DNA of 64,000 nt, taken from NCBI RefSeq assembly GCF_001746835.1, contig NZ_CP016094.1, forward strand, positions 1,984,001 to 2,048,000, read 5' to 3'. This DNA comes from Lacunisphaera limnophila (GTDB taxonomy: Bacteria; Verrucomicrobiota; Verrucomicrobiia; Opitutales; Opitutaceae). Position 1 is the stretch's first letter. Each line of letters begins with the position of its first letter. The notes beneath the pieces were generated by a model that saw nothing but the letters and a program-made list of their open reading frames with translations, was not told the origin of the DNA and made no database searches. Below are positions 40,664 to 49,671 of this stretch, one piece after another. A program made the position numbers and the translations under genes.

Positions 40664-42463
40664 ATGAGCACACGCACCATGCTGATCACGCTCCTCGCCA
40701 CGGCACTGACCCTGCCCGCCCTGGCTCAGGATGCCACCCCGACCCCCGAGCCGGCGGCTCCGGCTGAATCGGCCGTCACCGTCGAGGGCGCCGCCCCGAC
40801 GGCCGGCACGGTCAGCCGCGAGCATGACACCCTTTCGGTCGATTTCCCCGACGAGGACATCAAGACCATCCTCCGCAACGTCGCCGACCTCTTTGAGCTG
40901 AACCTCGTGGTGCCCGACACCCTGACGGGCAAGACCTCGATCAAGCTGCGCGACGTCACCTGGCAGCAGATCTTTCAGGTCGTGCTGTCGCCCGTCGGCT
41001 ACACGTACATCCCGGAAGGCAACATCATCAAGATCGTGAGCAACGATACGCTCCAGCAGGAGCCGGCCGCGACCGAGGTCTTCATCCTCAACAACGCCGC
41101 CGCGGCCTCCATCAAGCCGACCATTGACGGCCTCATCGATGCCGCCGCGGGTGGCAAGATCGTGATCGATAGCCGGAGCAACGCCCTGGTGATCACCGAG
41201 CGTCCCTCCCGCATGGGGCGCATCCGCACCATTATTGACCAGCTCGACAAGGCCACCGCGCAGGTGATGATCGAGTCGCAGTTTGTCGAAGTCACGGACC
41301 GTGACGTCCGCAACATCGGTGTGAACTGGGCCTCCCTGCAGGGCGTGAGCCTCGGCGCGCGCGGCCTCTCCCAGGAATTCGAGCGCACTCGCGGCCAGGA
41401 CTATACCAATGGTGGCACGACCAGCACCACCAATGGCGGGACCAACACCAATTCGAGCACCAACGGCAGCACCAATTCGACCACGAATACCTCGAACACA
41501 CTGGCCAACGGACCCGTCACCACCACGACCACGATCAACACCGGCGGTCTCAACACCTCGACCACGCAGACCAACACCGGCAGCCAGCTGGGCACGAACG
41601 CGGTCACCGGCCTGCCGCAGGTCGTCCTGGTCGACTCAATTGGTACCACCACGAGCACGGCGGCGCCCACCTCCCAGGTGAACTCGACCACCATCGCCAC
41701 TGCGCCCACCACCAACACGACCAACGGCTCGACCGGCAACCTGACCGATTCCGTGACCAACACGCTGTCGACCACCGCCTCCTCGGCGATCAATCAGCTG
41801 CTCGGCCTCACGAACACCGGCGGCACCAGCCGCCTGACCTCGGCCGTGTTCTCCGCCTCGGATTTCAACGTCATCGTCTCCGCGCTCAAGACGCAGAACA
41901 ACACCAAGGTCGTCTCCAACCCGACCGTCGTCACGCTGAACAACACCGAGGCCGTGCTGAACATCGGCTCCGAGTTCCCCATCCCGAGCTACACCTACAA
42001 CAGCGAGCGCGGCACCTTCGAGGTCTCCGGCTTCCAGTACAAGCCGATCGGCATCATCATGAAGGTCACCCCGCAGGTGAATGCCCAGGGCACCATCCGC
42101 CTGGCCCTCGAGCCCGAGGTCAGCCAGCAGAATGGTGAAACCACCTTCGGCGGCGCCGGCGGCGCCACGATCCCGATCATCGCCACCCGCAAGGTGAAGA
42201 CCCAGATCTCGCTCAAGGACGGTTACACCGCCGGCATCGGCGGCCTGGTGACCTCCAACAAGAACCACGGCGGCACCAAGGTGCCGATCCTCGGCGACAT
42301 CCCCGGCCTCGGTCGTCTCTTCTCCTCCAAGAGCGTGAACGACTCGACCACCAACCTGCTCATCTTCATCACGGCCAAGACGGTCAATGCCGATGGAGCG
42401 GAGCCGGGCGAAGTGTTCACCGCGTCGGCGCTGGAGTCGGTCGGCATGGCCGACAAAAAATAA
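40664..42463 (+). CDS. pilQ: Secretin (PilQ/GspD family) with Asn/Thr-rich insertion
   Basis: Outer-membrane multimeric channel. 599 residues with a signal peptide (MLITLLATALTLPALAQ). An STN/N-domain region (DFPDEDIKTILRNVADLFEL) and a secretin-N domain (TEVFILNNAAAASIKPTIDG; IVIDSRSNALVITE) precede the C-terminal secretin domain at about 395-585 (VSNPTVVTLNNTEAVLNIG; VPILGDIPGLGRLFSS). Residues about 247-375 are an unusual Asn/Thr/Ser/Gly-rich block placed before the secretin core. No AMIN domains are present. One of the few genes here with a good SD (AAGGAAG, six bases before ATG). A terminator follows. No pilB, pilC, pilT or pilin gene is in the window. Confidence 0.9.
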   Translation: MSTRTMLITLLATALTLPALAQDATPTPEPAAPAESAVTVEGAAPTAGTVSREHDTLSVDFPDEDIKTILRNVADLFELNLVVPDTLTGKTSIKLRDVTWQQIFQVVLSPVGYTYIPEGNIIKIVSNDTLQQEPAATEVFILNNAAAASIKPTIDGLIDAAAGGKIVIDSRSNALVITERPSRMGRIRTIIDQLDKATAQVMIESQFVEVTDRDVRNIGVNWASLQGVSLGARGLSQEFERTRGQDYTNGGTTSTTNGGTNTNSSTNGSTNSTTNTSNTLANGPVTTTTTINTGGLNTSTTQTNTGSQLGTNAVTGLPQVVLVDSIGTTTSTAAPTSQVNSTTIATAPTTNTTNGSTGNLTDSVTNTLSTTASSAINQLLGLTNTGGTSRLTSAVFSASDFNVIVSALKTQNNTKVVSNPTVVTLNNTEAVLNIGSEFPIPSYTYNSERGTFEVSGFQYKPIGIIMKVTPQVNAQGTIRLALEPEVSQQNGETTFGGAGGATIPIIATRKVKTQISLKDGYTAGIGGLVTSNKNHGGTKVPILGDIPGLGRLFSSKSVNDSTTNLLIFITAKTVNADGAEPGEVFTASALESVGMADKK

Positions 42464-42494
42464 ACGAGGTCGTTACCCTCGCTTCCACTTCACC

Positions 42495-42526
42495 AAGGCC
42501 GGCCCGCAGGGGCCGGTCTTTTTTTT
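42495..42526 (+). terminator. Rho-independent terminator of the secretin operon
   Basis: AAGGCCGGCCC, GCAG, GGGCCGGTCTT with a G-U/mismatch, then a run of eight T. About 32 bases after the secretin stop. Confidence 0.85.
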
Positions 42527-42636
42527 ATCCGGTCGCGAGCCGACCCGGGCTGGGGTGCCGCACCGCCCCCGCCCACGATCGATGGACCGCAGTTGGATCT
42601 GGCTCACCCCAGCGGACCGCGCGCCGGACGCCGCCT

Positions 42637-43251
42637 TCACCACCAGCCGCTCACAAAGCCCTGCGCATACTTGATGGCGAACACCCCGAGGTTTTTCGTC
42701 ACATGGGCGGCGATGCAGGGAGCCAGCGAGGCCCGCGGATTGAGCGGCAGGAAGCGCAGGGCGTAGAACCAGAGCGAGCCGACAAAGATCGCCCCGGTGC
42801 TGAACCAGGCCTTGGCCGTGAAATCGAAATGCAGCGCGCCGTCGCGCCAGGCCCACAGGAACGGGTGCAACAGCGCAAACAGGATTGAGGCGAGACCGAT
42901 GCCGGCGAGCAGGTATGCGCGCCCGCGGTCCATGACCACCAGGTAGCCACGGAAAATGATCTCCTCGAGAAAGGCCGCCGCGAGGGTGTAGAGGCCGAAG
43001 AGCACGGTCATCTGGGATTGTTGCCCGGTGAGCCCCAGGGCCAGCTCCCCGCCGGTTTCCAGCCCCAGCAGCAGCAGCGTGCCGACGACCGCCAGAATCA
43101 TCACCGGCCGGCCCGCCGGCTCGGCCCCGGGAAAGGCGCGGGGATTGGGCCGGCCCGCCCCGGCGGCGCGCAGGTCGTCGCGCCAGAGCTTGCCGAGATA
43201 GCCGGCGCCGGCGAGCATCACCAACAACACCAGCGGATTGTCCTGTCCCAT
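42637..43251 (-). CDS. CPBP family intramembrane glutamic endopeptidase
   Basis: 204-residue membrane protein with about six hydrophobic segments. The CPBP (CAAX protease/bacteriocin-processing) motifs are visible: AAAFLEEIIFRGYLV with Glu96-Glu97 and Arg101, the FALLH block (LASILFALLHPFLWA), and a late His in PCIAAHVTKNLG. Members cleave membrane-embedded peptides or act as stress-signalling proteases; substrate unknown. Convergent with the secretin operon and divergent from the polyprenyl synthase gene. Confidence 0.87.
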   Translation of the reverse strand: MGQDNPLVLLVMLAGAGYLGKLWRDDLRAAGAGRPNPRAFPGAEPAGRPVMILAVVGTLLLLGLETGGELALGLTGQQSQMTVLFGLYTLAAAFLEEIIFRGYLVVMDRGRAYLLAGIGLASILFALLHPFLWAWRDGALHFDFTAKAWFSTGAIFVGSLWFYALRFLPLNPRASLAPCIAAHVTKNLGVFAIKYAQGFVSGWW

Positions 43252-43343
43252 GGGAATTACGGAATGTGATCATCGCCAGCAATGGCAAGACTGCCTGCAC
43301 TATTTGTTAGCCTTGAACCGCATCCTGCCTAGGGTGCCTGACG

Positions 43344-44384
43344 ATGAGTCACCCCGCCGTTCCCGCTATCCGGTCTGATGCCTCCCGCGCCATCGGGGAC
43401 CCCTTTGGGCGGGTTGCGCCCCATCTGGCCGCCCTTGACCGGTTCATGCACCAGCAGGCTGAGCAATTTGAGCCGGAGATCCGCGACATGGCCGCCTACT
43501 GTCTGGATACCTCCGGCAAACGCCTGCGCCCGACGCTGGTCTTCATCAGCGGCTGGAGCGGCGAGGGGGTCGTGGATGAAGCACTGGTGCGTGCCGCCGG
43601 CGTGGTGGAAATGGTCCATCTCGCCACCCTGGTCCACGACGACATCATGGACCGCGCGGAACTGCGGCGCAGCCGCCCGACCGCGTCACGCCAGTTCGGG
43701 CCGGATGCCGCCGTGTTGCTGGGCGACGCACTTTTTTCCCAGGCCCTGCACATCGCCTCGCAATTTCCCACGACCGAGGTCTGCCGCCTGGTCTCGGCCT
43801 CCACGCGGCGCGTCTGCTCGGGCGAGATCATGCAGACCCTCCGCCGCCGCGACCTCAATGTCAGCCTGGCCGAGTACCGCCGGATGATCGACTTGAAGAC
43901 CGCGGAACTGTTCCGGGTCTCCTGCTACCTCGGGGCCTCGCTCTCCGCGCAGGCGACCGGCTTTGCGGAGGCCGCGGACCGTTTTGGGCACCATCTCGGC
44001 ATCGCCTACCAGATCTATGATGATCTGGCGGATTTTCTCGGGGAGGAGAAGAAGATCGGGAAAACGCTCGGGACCGACCTGGCCACGGGCAAGCTTACCT
44101 TGCCGTTGATGCTGTTGCTGGAGCGGGTGCCGGCAGACGAACGCGCGGCCATCATCAAGTCGTTGCGCGAAGGCGGCACCCCGGGTTTGGCCGCCAGCAA
44201 GCAGCGCATGCACGAGCTGGGAATCGCGGCCGCCGTCAAGCAGACGATTGATGACGAGCTGGCCACCGCTCTGGCTGCCCTGGCACCCCATGCGAGCCTT
44301 CCGGCGGTGCCTTTGATGAGCCAGCTGGCCGGGATCCTGCAACAACAGGTCGCGGGGCTGCCCTCCGCCCCGATTTCACGATAA
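43344..44384 (+). CDS. ispB: trans-polyprenyl diphosphate synthase
   Basis: Chain-elongating prenyltransferase supplying isoprenoid side chains, most likely for the quinone used by complex I. 346 residues. First Asp-rich motif LVHDDIMDRAELRR (Asp99, Asp100, Asp103) and second motif IYDDLADFLGEEKKIGKTLG are complete; GKRLRPTLVF gives the diphosphate-binding basic residues. Length and DDIMD form fit long-chain (C35-C45) synthases, but product length cannot be set from sequence. Upstream of the ECF sigma factor gene by 48 bases. Confidence 0.9.
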   Translation: MSHPAVPAIRSDASRAIGDPFGRVAPHLAALDRFMHQQAEQFEPEIRDMAAYCLDTSGKRLRPTLVFISGWSGEGVVDEALVRAAGVVEMVHLATLVHDDIMDRAELRRSRPTASRQFGPDAAVLLGDALFSQALHIASQFPTTEVCRLVSASTRRVCSGEIMQTLRRRDLNVSLAEYRRMIDLKTAELFRVSCYLGASLSAQATGFAEAADRFGHHLGIAYQIYDDLADFLGEEKKIGKTLGTDLATGKLTLPLMLLLERVPADERAAIIKSLREGGTPGLAASKQRMHELGIAAAVKQTIDDELATALAALAPHASLPAVPLMSQLAGILQQQVAGLPSAPISR

Positions 44385-44432
44385 ATTGCGTTTGCTTGGC
44401 TCTTTCCCGGCTCTAACCTGTCCCTCCGCGCG

Positions 44433-45065
44433 ATGAACCTGACCCGCGTCTTCACCAAGACGGCCATCACCACCCCCGAGCGCCAGCTCGAGGCGGATGC
44501 GGATCTGGTTGTGATCCGGCAAGTGCAGGCGGGCGATGTCTCGGCCTTCGACAAGCTGATCGTCAAATACCGCGAGCGCGTCTATGGGGTCGTTTACAAT
44601 ATGACCTCCAACCGGGAGGATGCCGCTGATCTTACCCAGGATTCTTTCATCAAGGCCTTTCAGGCGATCAATCGATTCCAGGGTAATTGCTCGTTCTTCA
44701 CGTGGCTCTACAAGATAGCGGTCAACACCACTTTAAGTCACTTGCGCAAGAACAAGATGCGCAGTTTTTTCAGCCTGGAAAAGCTCAATGAAGAGGGTGG
44801 AAATGCCCAAGTTCTTGACCAACTCACGGATAAACGAGGTGCCGATCGCGACACCTACCTGCACGAGCTACAGGAAAAATTGAACGAAGGGATGCAAAAA
44901 TTGTCTATCCCCCATCGCACTGTGATTACCCTCTACGAAATCGATGGCCTCAGTCATTCCGACATAGCTGAAATCATGGGTTGTTCCGAAGGCACCGTCC
45001 GTTCCCGTCTCCACTACGCCAAGCAGTTTCTCCAGGGAGAACTGGGCAAATACATCCGCAGCTAA
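44433..45065 (+). CDS. ECF RNA polymerase sigma factor (RpoE-like)
   Basis: 210 residues. Region 2: AFDKLIVKYRERVYGVVYNM, then EDAADLTQDSFIKAFQAINR and FFTWLYKIAVNTTLSHLRK, the -10-melting signature of RpoE-like sigmas. Region 4: IPHRTVITLYEIDGLSHSDI then EIMGCSEGTVRSRLHYAKQF, a typical -35 helix-turn-helix. It is followed after seven bases by a single-pass membrane protein, the classical sigma/anti-sigma arrangement. The coding sequence is slightly lower in GC than its neighbours. Confidence 0.93.
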   Translation: MNLTRVFTKTAITTPERQLEADADLVVIRQVQAGDVSAFDKLIVKYRERVYGVVYNMTSNREDAADLTQDSFIKAFQAINRFQGNCSFFTWLYKIAVNTTLSHLRKNKMRSFFSLEKLNEEGGNAQVLDQLTDKRGADRDTYLHELQEKLNEGMQKLSIPHRTVITLYEIDGLSHSDIAEIMGCSEGTVRSRLHYAKQFLQGELGKYIRS

Positions 45066-45072
45066 CCCACTC

Positions 45073-45855
45073 ATGTCCGAATCCCGCCAGAATTCAAAAC
45101 CTACGCTTGAGGAGTTGCTGCGCCTCAAGCGGGCCGAGCGCCCGTCCGCCGAGTTTTGGAACCGTTTTGAAACCGAGCTGCGCCAGAAGCAGCTCACGGC
45201 CTTGGTGGAGAAGCGCCGTTGGTGGCACGATCTCCCGGTCCTGCTCAATCGCCGCGTCTATGTTCCCGCCGGCGCCGCCGCCGTGGTGGCTTTTTCCCTG
45301 GTGACGGTTCGTTACACCGCTCCCCTGCATGTGGTCGAGATTGAGAACACCGCCCCGCGCATCGAGGCGGCGGATCCGGCGGTAGAGATGCTTCCCGCCA
45401 CGGTGGTAGCCTCAACCTCCGGTCGTTTTGAGGAGCCGATCGAGGTCGCCCCGTCGGCTTTAACCGCCTCCGCCCGGGTAACGGAACAGGTTCCTGCTCC
45501 GACGCCGGTGTCCGAGCGCCGTGACATTTCCCCTTCCGCGCGTTCGATCGCCGCCAATCTGGCCCGCTTGGAGCAGTCTGAACCGGACATGATCAATGCC
45601 GTCATCGGCAACCGGCTGAGCACCCCCGCGCGCGAGCCCGTGCTGGTGGCCCAGAGTGATTTCGAGAACACCGGCTCCCGGGAATCCGCCGGCCAATACC
45701 GGCTGATCGCCCGCTACGCCGAACGCGCCCTCAGCCCCGAGCCCTCCGCCCCCGCCTTGGTCCGCGAGCGGATCGCCCGTCGGTTGGGCGAAGACCTCGG
45801 TGATGACATCAGCCGCATCGGACTGCGGGCCAACCGGGTCTCGCTGAAGTTCTAA
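45073..45855 (+). CDS. Single-pass membrane protein, putative anti-sigma factor
   Basis: 260 residues, family not recognised. A charged cytoplasmic N-terminus (LEELLRLKRAERPSAEFWNR) is followed by one helix at about 62-79 (VYVPAGAAAVVAFSLVTV) and a long, probably periplasmic, low-complexity domain. No zinc-binding HxxxCxxC anti-sigma motif is present. Its position seven bases after an ECF sigma gene, and its topology, suggest the cognate anti-sigma factor; this is inference. A strong terminator ends the unit. Confidence 0.6.
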   Translation: MSESRQNSKPTLEELLRLKRAERPSAEFWNRFETELRQKQLTALVEKRRWWHDLPVLLNRRVYVPAGAAAVVAFSLVTVRYTAPLHVVEIENTAPRIEAADPAVEMLPATVVASTSGRFEEPIEVAPSALTASARVTEQVPAPTPVSERRDISPSARSIAANLARLEQSEPDMINAVIGNRLSTPAREPVLVAQSDFENTGSRESAGQYRLIARYAERALSPEPSAPALVRERIARRLGEDLGDDISRIGLRANRVSLKF

Positions 45856-45879
45856 GCCATCGCTCCCTTTCACCCACCC

Positions 45880-45908
45880 AAGCCCGCCGTCCCGGCGGGC
45901 TTTTTTGT
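45880..45908 (+). terminator. Rho-independent terminator of the sigma-factor unit
   Basis: AGCCCGCCG, short loop TCC, CGGCGGGC followed by T6: 26 bases after the stop at 45855. Confidence 0.88.
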
Positions 45909-45990
45909 TTCCGGGCGTGGACCTACCACGGCGAGGTCGCCGTGGCTCCCTGTTGGGTCCGGGGGTGGGGGGCTGCGCCCGCGGGTATGC

Positions 45991-47631
45991 TTACTTCTCC
46001 GCGACGCAGATGCCGCAGTTGTCGAAGAAGAAGTCGTGCCCCTTGTCATCCACCAGGATGAATGCGGGGAAGTCCTCCACCTCGATGCGCCAGACGGCCT
46101 CCATCCCGAGTTCAGGGTACTCGAGCACCTCGACCTTCTTGATGTTTTCCTGGGCGAGGATGGCCGCCGGGCCGCCGATGCTGCCCAGGTAGAATCCGCC
46201 GTTCGCCTTGCAGGAGTCGGTCACGGCCTTGCTGCGGTTGCCCTTGGCGAGCATGACCATCGAGCCGCCTGCGGCTTGGAAGAGCGGGACGTAGCTGTCC
46301 ATGCGGCCGGCCGTGGTGGGGCCGAACGAACCCGAGGCATAACCGGTGGGGGTCTTGGCCGGGCCGGCGTAATAGACCGGGTGGTTCTTGAAGTAGTCGG
46401 GCAGGCCCAGGCCGGCATCGAGGCGTTCCTTGAGCTTCGCATGGGCGATATCGCGGGCCACAATCAACGGCCCGGTCAACGATACCCGCGTGGTCACCGG
46501 ATGCTTGGAGAGCTCGGCCAGGATGTCCTTCATCGGGCGGTTGAGGTCGATGCGGACGAAATTGTCGTCCTTGAATTTCCGCAGCTCGGCCGGGATGAAG
46601 CGGCCGGGTTCCGTCTCCATCTTCTCGAGGAAGATGCCGTCCCGGGTGATCTTGCCCTTGATGTTGCGGTCGGCGCTGCAGGAGACGCCCATGCCCACCG
46701 GGCAACTGGCGCCGTGGCGGGGCAGGCGGATGATGCGGACGTCGAGGGCGAAATATTTGCCACCGAACTGGGCGCCGACCTTGGCCTGCTGGGTGAGCTT
46801 GAGCACCTCGGCCTCGAGCGCGGTGTCGCGGAAGGCGCGGCCGTGCTCGTTGCCGCTGGTTGGGAGGGCGTCGAGGTACTTGGTCGTGGCCAGCTTCACC
46901 GTCTTCATGCACATCTCGGCGCTGGTGCCACCGATCACGAAGACCAGGTGGTAGGGCGGGCACGCCGAGGTGCCGAGCAGGAGCATCTTGTCGGCGAAGA
47001 ATTTCGCGAGGCTCTTGGGGTTGAGCAGCGCCTTGGTCTCCTGGAAGAGGAAAAACTTGTTGGCCGAGCCGCCACCCTTGGCGACGAACAGGAACTCGTA
47101 TTTCGCGCCCTCGGTGGCCGCCAGGTCGATCTGCGCGGGGAGGTTGGTCGCGGTGTTGGTCTCCTTGAACATGTCGAGCGGGGCGACCTGCGAGTAGCGG
47201 AGATTCTCCTTGGTGTAGCACTCGTACACGCCCTGGGAGAGCGCGGCGGCGTCGTTGCCACCGGTCCAGACCTGCTGGCCCTTCTTGGCGGTGATGGCGG
47301 CGGTGCCGGTGTCCTGGCACATGGGCAGGATGCCGCGGGCGGCGATCTCGGCGTTCTTCAGCAGGGTGAGGGCGACGTACTTGTCGTTGGCCGAAGCCTC
47401 CGGGTCCTGCAGGATGGCGGCCACCTGCGCGAGGTGCTTCGGGCGGAGGTAGAAACTCGTGTCGTGAAAGGCCTCGCGGGCCAGGTAGGTCAGCGCCTCG
47501 GGGGCGACCTTCAGGATTTCGCGGCCCTCGAAGGTGGCGGTCGAGATGCCGTCCGTGGACAACAGGCGGTATTCGGTTTCGTCCGCGCCGAGGGGCAGGG
47601 GGTCTTGATAGACAAACGGCGGCGTAGGCAT
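45991..47631 (-). CDS. fumA: Class I fumarate hydratase (4Fe-4S)
   Basis: Iron-sulfur fumarase converting fumarate and malate in the TCA cycle. 546 residues, equal to the single-chain FumA/FumB type. The cluster cysteines are at the expected places: Cys105 in [10 protein letters not shown], one in [12 protein letters not shown] and one in GVSCSADRN. The C-terminal beta domain has [20 protein letters not shown] with the substrate-binding GPTTAGRMD. The class is oxygen-sensitive, so it is informative that no class II fumC is in the window. Downstream of the sugar-phosphate isomerase by 81 bases on the same strand. Confidence 0.96.
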   Translation of the reverse strand: MPTPPFVYQDPLPLGADETEYRLLSTDGISTATFEGREILKVAPEALTYLAREAFHDTSFYLRPKHLAQVAAILQDPEASANDKYVALTLLKNAEIAARGILPMCQDTGTAAITAKKGQQVWTGGNDAAALSQGVYECYTKENLRYSQVAPLDMFKETNTATNLPAQIDLAATEGAKYEFLFVAKGGGSANKFFLFQETKALLNPKSLAKFFADKMLLLGTSACPPYHLVFVIGGTSAEMCMKTVKLATTKYLDALPTSGNEHGRAFRDTALEAEVLKLTQQAKVGAQFGGKYFALDVRIIRLPRHGASCPVGMGVSCSADRNIKGKITRDGIFLEKMETEPGRFIPAELRKFKDDNFVRIDLNRPMKDILAELSKHPVTTRVSLTGPLIVARDIAHAKLKERLDAGLGLPDYFKNHPVYYAGPAKTPTGYASGSFGPTTAGRMDSYVPLFQAAGGSMVMLAKGNRSKAVTDSCKANGGFYLGSIGGPAAILAQENIKKVEVLEYPELGMEAVWRIEVEDFPAFILVDDKGHDFFFDNCGICVAEK

Positions 47632-47712
47632 GCATTGATCGTAGGTCCGGGACGGACCGGCGCAACACCGCCTTGCCTTTAGTTGGCGGTCTGTCGCCGC
47701 CTATAAAGCGCG

Positions 47713-48705
47713 CTACAGGATCTTCAGCTTCGGCAGATCCTGCACATCAATGTAGCCGGTCGGACGGCCCTGGCCGTCGACGGCAAACAGATCGGAAATC
47801 TTGAGCTGCTGGAAGATCTTCAGCGCCTCCACCGCGAGCGCCCCCGCCGGCACGGTCTTGCCGCCCTTGGTCATGAACGCGCTGACGGGCGTGGTGAGGA
47901 AAGCGGAGCCGCCGGTCAGGGCGCTGCGGCGGAAGTCCCCATCGGTGAAAATACCGGTCAGCCGGCCCTTGGCATCCACCAGGGCCACGGCGCCGGCCTT
48001 GGCCTTGGTCATGGCGAAGATGGCGCCCTGTACGGAGGTCTTCTTTTCCGGCAGCACGGGGCAGCCCGCGCCGGTGCGCATGATGTCCTTCACGCGCAGC
48101 AGGAGGGTCATGCCGAGGGTGCCGGCCGGGTGATACCGGGCAAAATCCTCGCGGGTGAGTCCGCGGCTTTCCAGCAGGACCATGGCGAGGGCGTCGCCGA
48201 GGGCCAGGGCGGCGGTCGTGCTGGCGGTCGGGGCGAGGGCGAGGGGGCAGGCCTCGCGCGGAGCCCGGTAGACCAGCCGATAGTCGGTGCTACGGGCCAG
48301 TTCGCTCGCGGGCGCGCCGGTCAGCGCCACGGTCTTGAGGCCGAACCGCTCGAAGAGGGGCAGCAGGCGGAGCATCTCCTGGGTCGCCCCGCTGTTGCTC
48401 AACAGGATCGCCAGGTCGCCCGCGGCGCAGAGGCCGAGGTCGCCGTGCAGCGCCTGGGTCGCGTCGAGAAAACACGAGGGCACGCCGATGCTGTTGAGCG
48501 TGCCGGCGATCTTCTGGGCGATCGGGGCGTTCTTGCCCACGCCGGACAGGATGAGCTTGCCGCCGGCGTCCACGGTGGCCTCGACGGCCCGAACCACGCT
48601 AACAAAGTCCTCATCGAGCCCCCGCGCGGTGGCGGTGAGCGCGGCCCGTTCAAGGGCGAGACAGGTGCGGGCCTTGGCGAGGAGGGTGGCGGCGTCCAGT
48701 GGCAT
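47713..48705 (-). CDS. kdsD: D-arabinose 5-phosphate isomerase (KdsD/KpsF/GutQ family)
   Basis: Interconverts ribulose-5-phosphate and arabinose-5-phosphate, the first step toward the Kdo of lipopolysaccharide; this supports a Gram-negative envelope. 330 residues: a SIS domain (KLILSGVGKNAPIAQKIAGT; LSNSGATQEMLRLLP; PTASTTAALALGDALAM) and two CBS domains (about 200-330, including VDAKGRLTGIFTDGDFRR). ARYHPAGTLGMTLLLRVKDI is the family linker. The ATG at 48705 is preferred over a TTG one codon upstream. Divergent from the LysM lipoprotein gene. Confidence 0.93.
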   Translation of the reverse strand: MPLDAATLLAKARTCLALERAALTATARGLDEDFVSVVRAVEATVDAGGKLILSGVGKNAPIAQKIAGTLNSIGVPSCFLDATQALHGDLGLCAAGDLAILLSNSGATQEMLRLLPLFERFGLKTVALTGAPASELARSTDYRLVYRAPREACPLALAPTASTTAALALGDALAMVLLESRGLTREDFARYHPAGTLGMTLLLRVKDIMRTGAGCPVLPEKKTSVQGAIFAMTKAKAGAVALVDAKGRLTGIFTDGDFRRSALTGGSAFLTTPVSAFMTKGGKTVPAGALAVEALKIFQQLKISDLFAVDGQGRPTGYIDVQDLPKLKIL

Positions 48706-48777
48706 CAAAAACTTGTGTTGGGTTGGGGCGGTGACAAACCTAGCCCGCAGCTGTCTGCGTTCAATTCATTTCCCTTT

Positions 48778-49656
48778 GTGCCACGCCTCCTGAAGACCTT
48801 TCGTCACCTGTGGCCCGTTCTGACGGGCCTGCTGGTGCTCGGGCTGGCGGGATGCGGGGACAATGACCGGCTGACTTACGCCAGCGAACTGGATGAGCCG
48901 AACTACCGGGAGGGACTTTCCCTGATGAAGGCCGGCCGGCGGCAGGAGGCGCTCACCGCCTTCCTGAAGGTGGTCGACAAGCGGCGCGACGACGCCCCGG
49001 AATCGCACCTGGAAGTCGGTTTGCTCTACGCCCAGCACATCAACGATCCGCTCTCCGCGATCTACCATTTCCGCAAATACCTCGCGCTGCGGCCCAACAG
49101 CCCGCAGGCCCCGCTGGTGCGCCAGCGCATCGACGCCGCGATCCGCGAGTTCGCCCGCACCATTCCGGCGCAACCGCTCGATCGCCAGGTGCAGCGCGTG
49201 GATCTCATCGCCACGCTGGACCGCCTGAAAGAGGAAAACGACGCGCTCAAGCTGCAACTCGCCGAGGCCCGCGCCGGCCGGGGCGTCACGCTGCCAGAGG
49301 GTGACAAGGTCCCCAGCCCGGCGGAGCCTGTCGTCGCGCCGGCCGAGGATTTCACGTTCTCGGTGGACACGCTGCGCACGGTGCGGACCCGCCCGGCGCC
49401 GCCGGCTCCTGCGCGGGTGACCCCGGCGCCGCCGGCCGCGACCTCCGCGACCCCCGCGCGGTCCGTTGCGAACCCGCCCGCGCCCGCGGCGACGGCGGCA
49501 CGCCAGCATGTCGTCCGACCTGGCGACACGCTCTCCAAGCTGGCCCAGCAATATTACAACAACCGCGCGAAGTGGCGCGATATCTACGCGGCCAACCGCA
49601 ACGTCATGCGCAACGAGGGCGACCTCAAGGTGGGCATGCAGCTCAAAATCCCCTGA
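48778..49656 (+). CDS. LysM-domain lipoprotein with TPR-like region
   Basis: 292 residues from a GTG that places a lipoprotein signal at the N-terminus: helix WPVLTGLLVLGLAGC with the lipobox ending in Cys26. A TPR-like helical region follows (EGLSLMKAGRRQEALTAFLK; LEVGLLYAQHINDPLSAIYH), then a short coiled coil, a Pro/Ala-rich spacer, and a C-terminal LysM domain from residue 243 (HVVRPGDTLSKLAQQYY ... VGMQLKIP). It probably tethers peptidoglycan to the membrane surface. A longer open frame upstream is rejected because it is antisense to kdsD. Confidence 0.85.
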   Translation: MPRLLKTFRHLWPVLTGLLVLGLAGCGDNDRLTYASELDEPNYREGLSLMKAGRRQEALTAFLKVVDKRRDDAPESHLEVGLLYAQHINDPLSAIYHFRKYLALRPNSPQAPLVRQRIDAAIREFARTIPAQPLDRQVQRVDLIATLDRLKEENDALKLQLAEARAGRGVTLPEGDKVPSPAEPVVAPAEDFTFSVDTLRTVRTRPAPPAPARVTPAPPAATSATPARSVANPPAPAATAARQHVVRPGDTLSKLAQQYYNNRAKWRDIYAANRNVMRNEGDLKVGMQLKIP

Positions 49657-49671
49657 CCCGGGTCGGCGGCC

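Noticed and set aside
41402-41790. Repetitive region considered as a CRISPR or tandem-repeat array
   Set aside because: It is an in-frame Asn/Thr-rich coding stretch with irregular, short repeats and no constant spacer length.
48130-48777. N-terminal extension of the LysM lipoprotein by about 216 codons
   Set aside because: It is antisense to kdsD and would bury the lipoprotein signal; the GTG at 48778 gives a proper lipobox.
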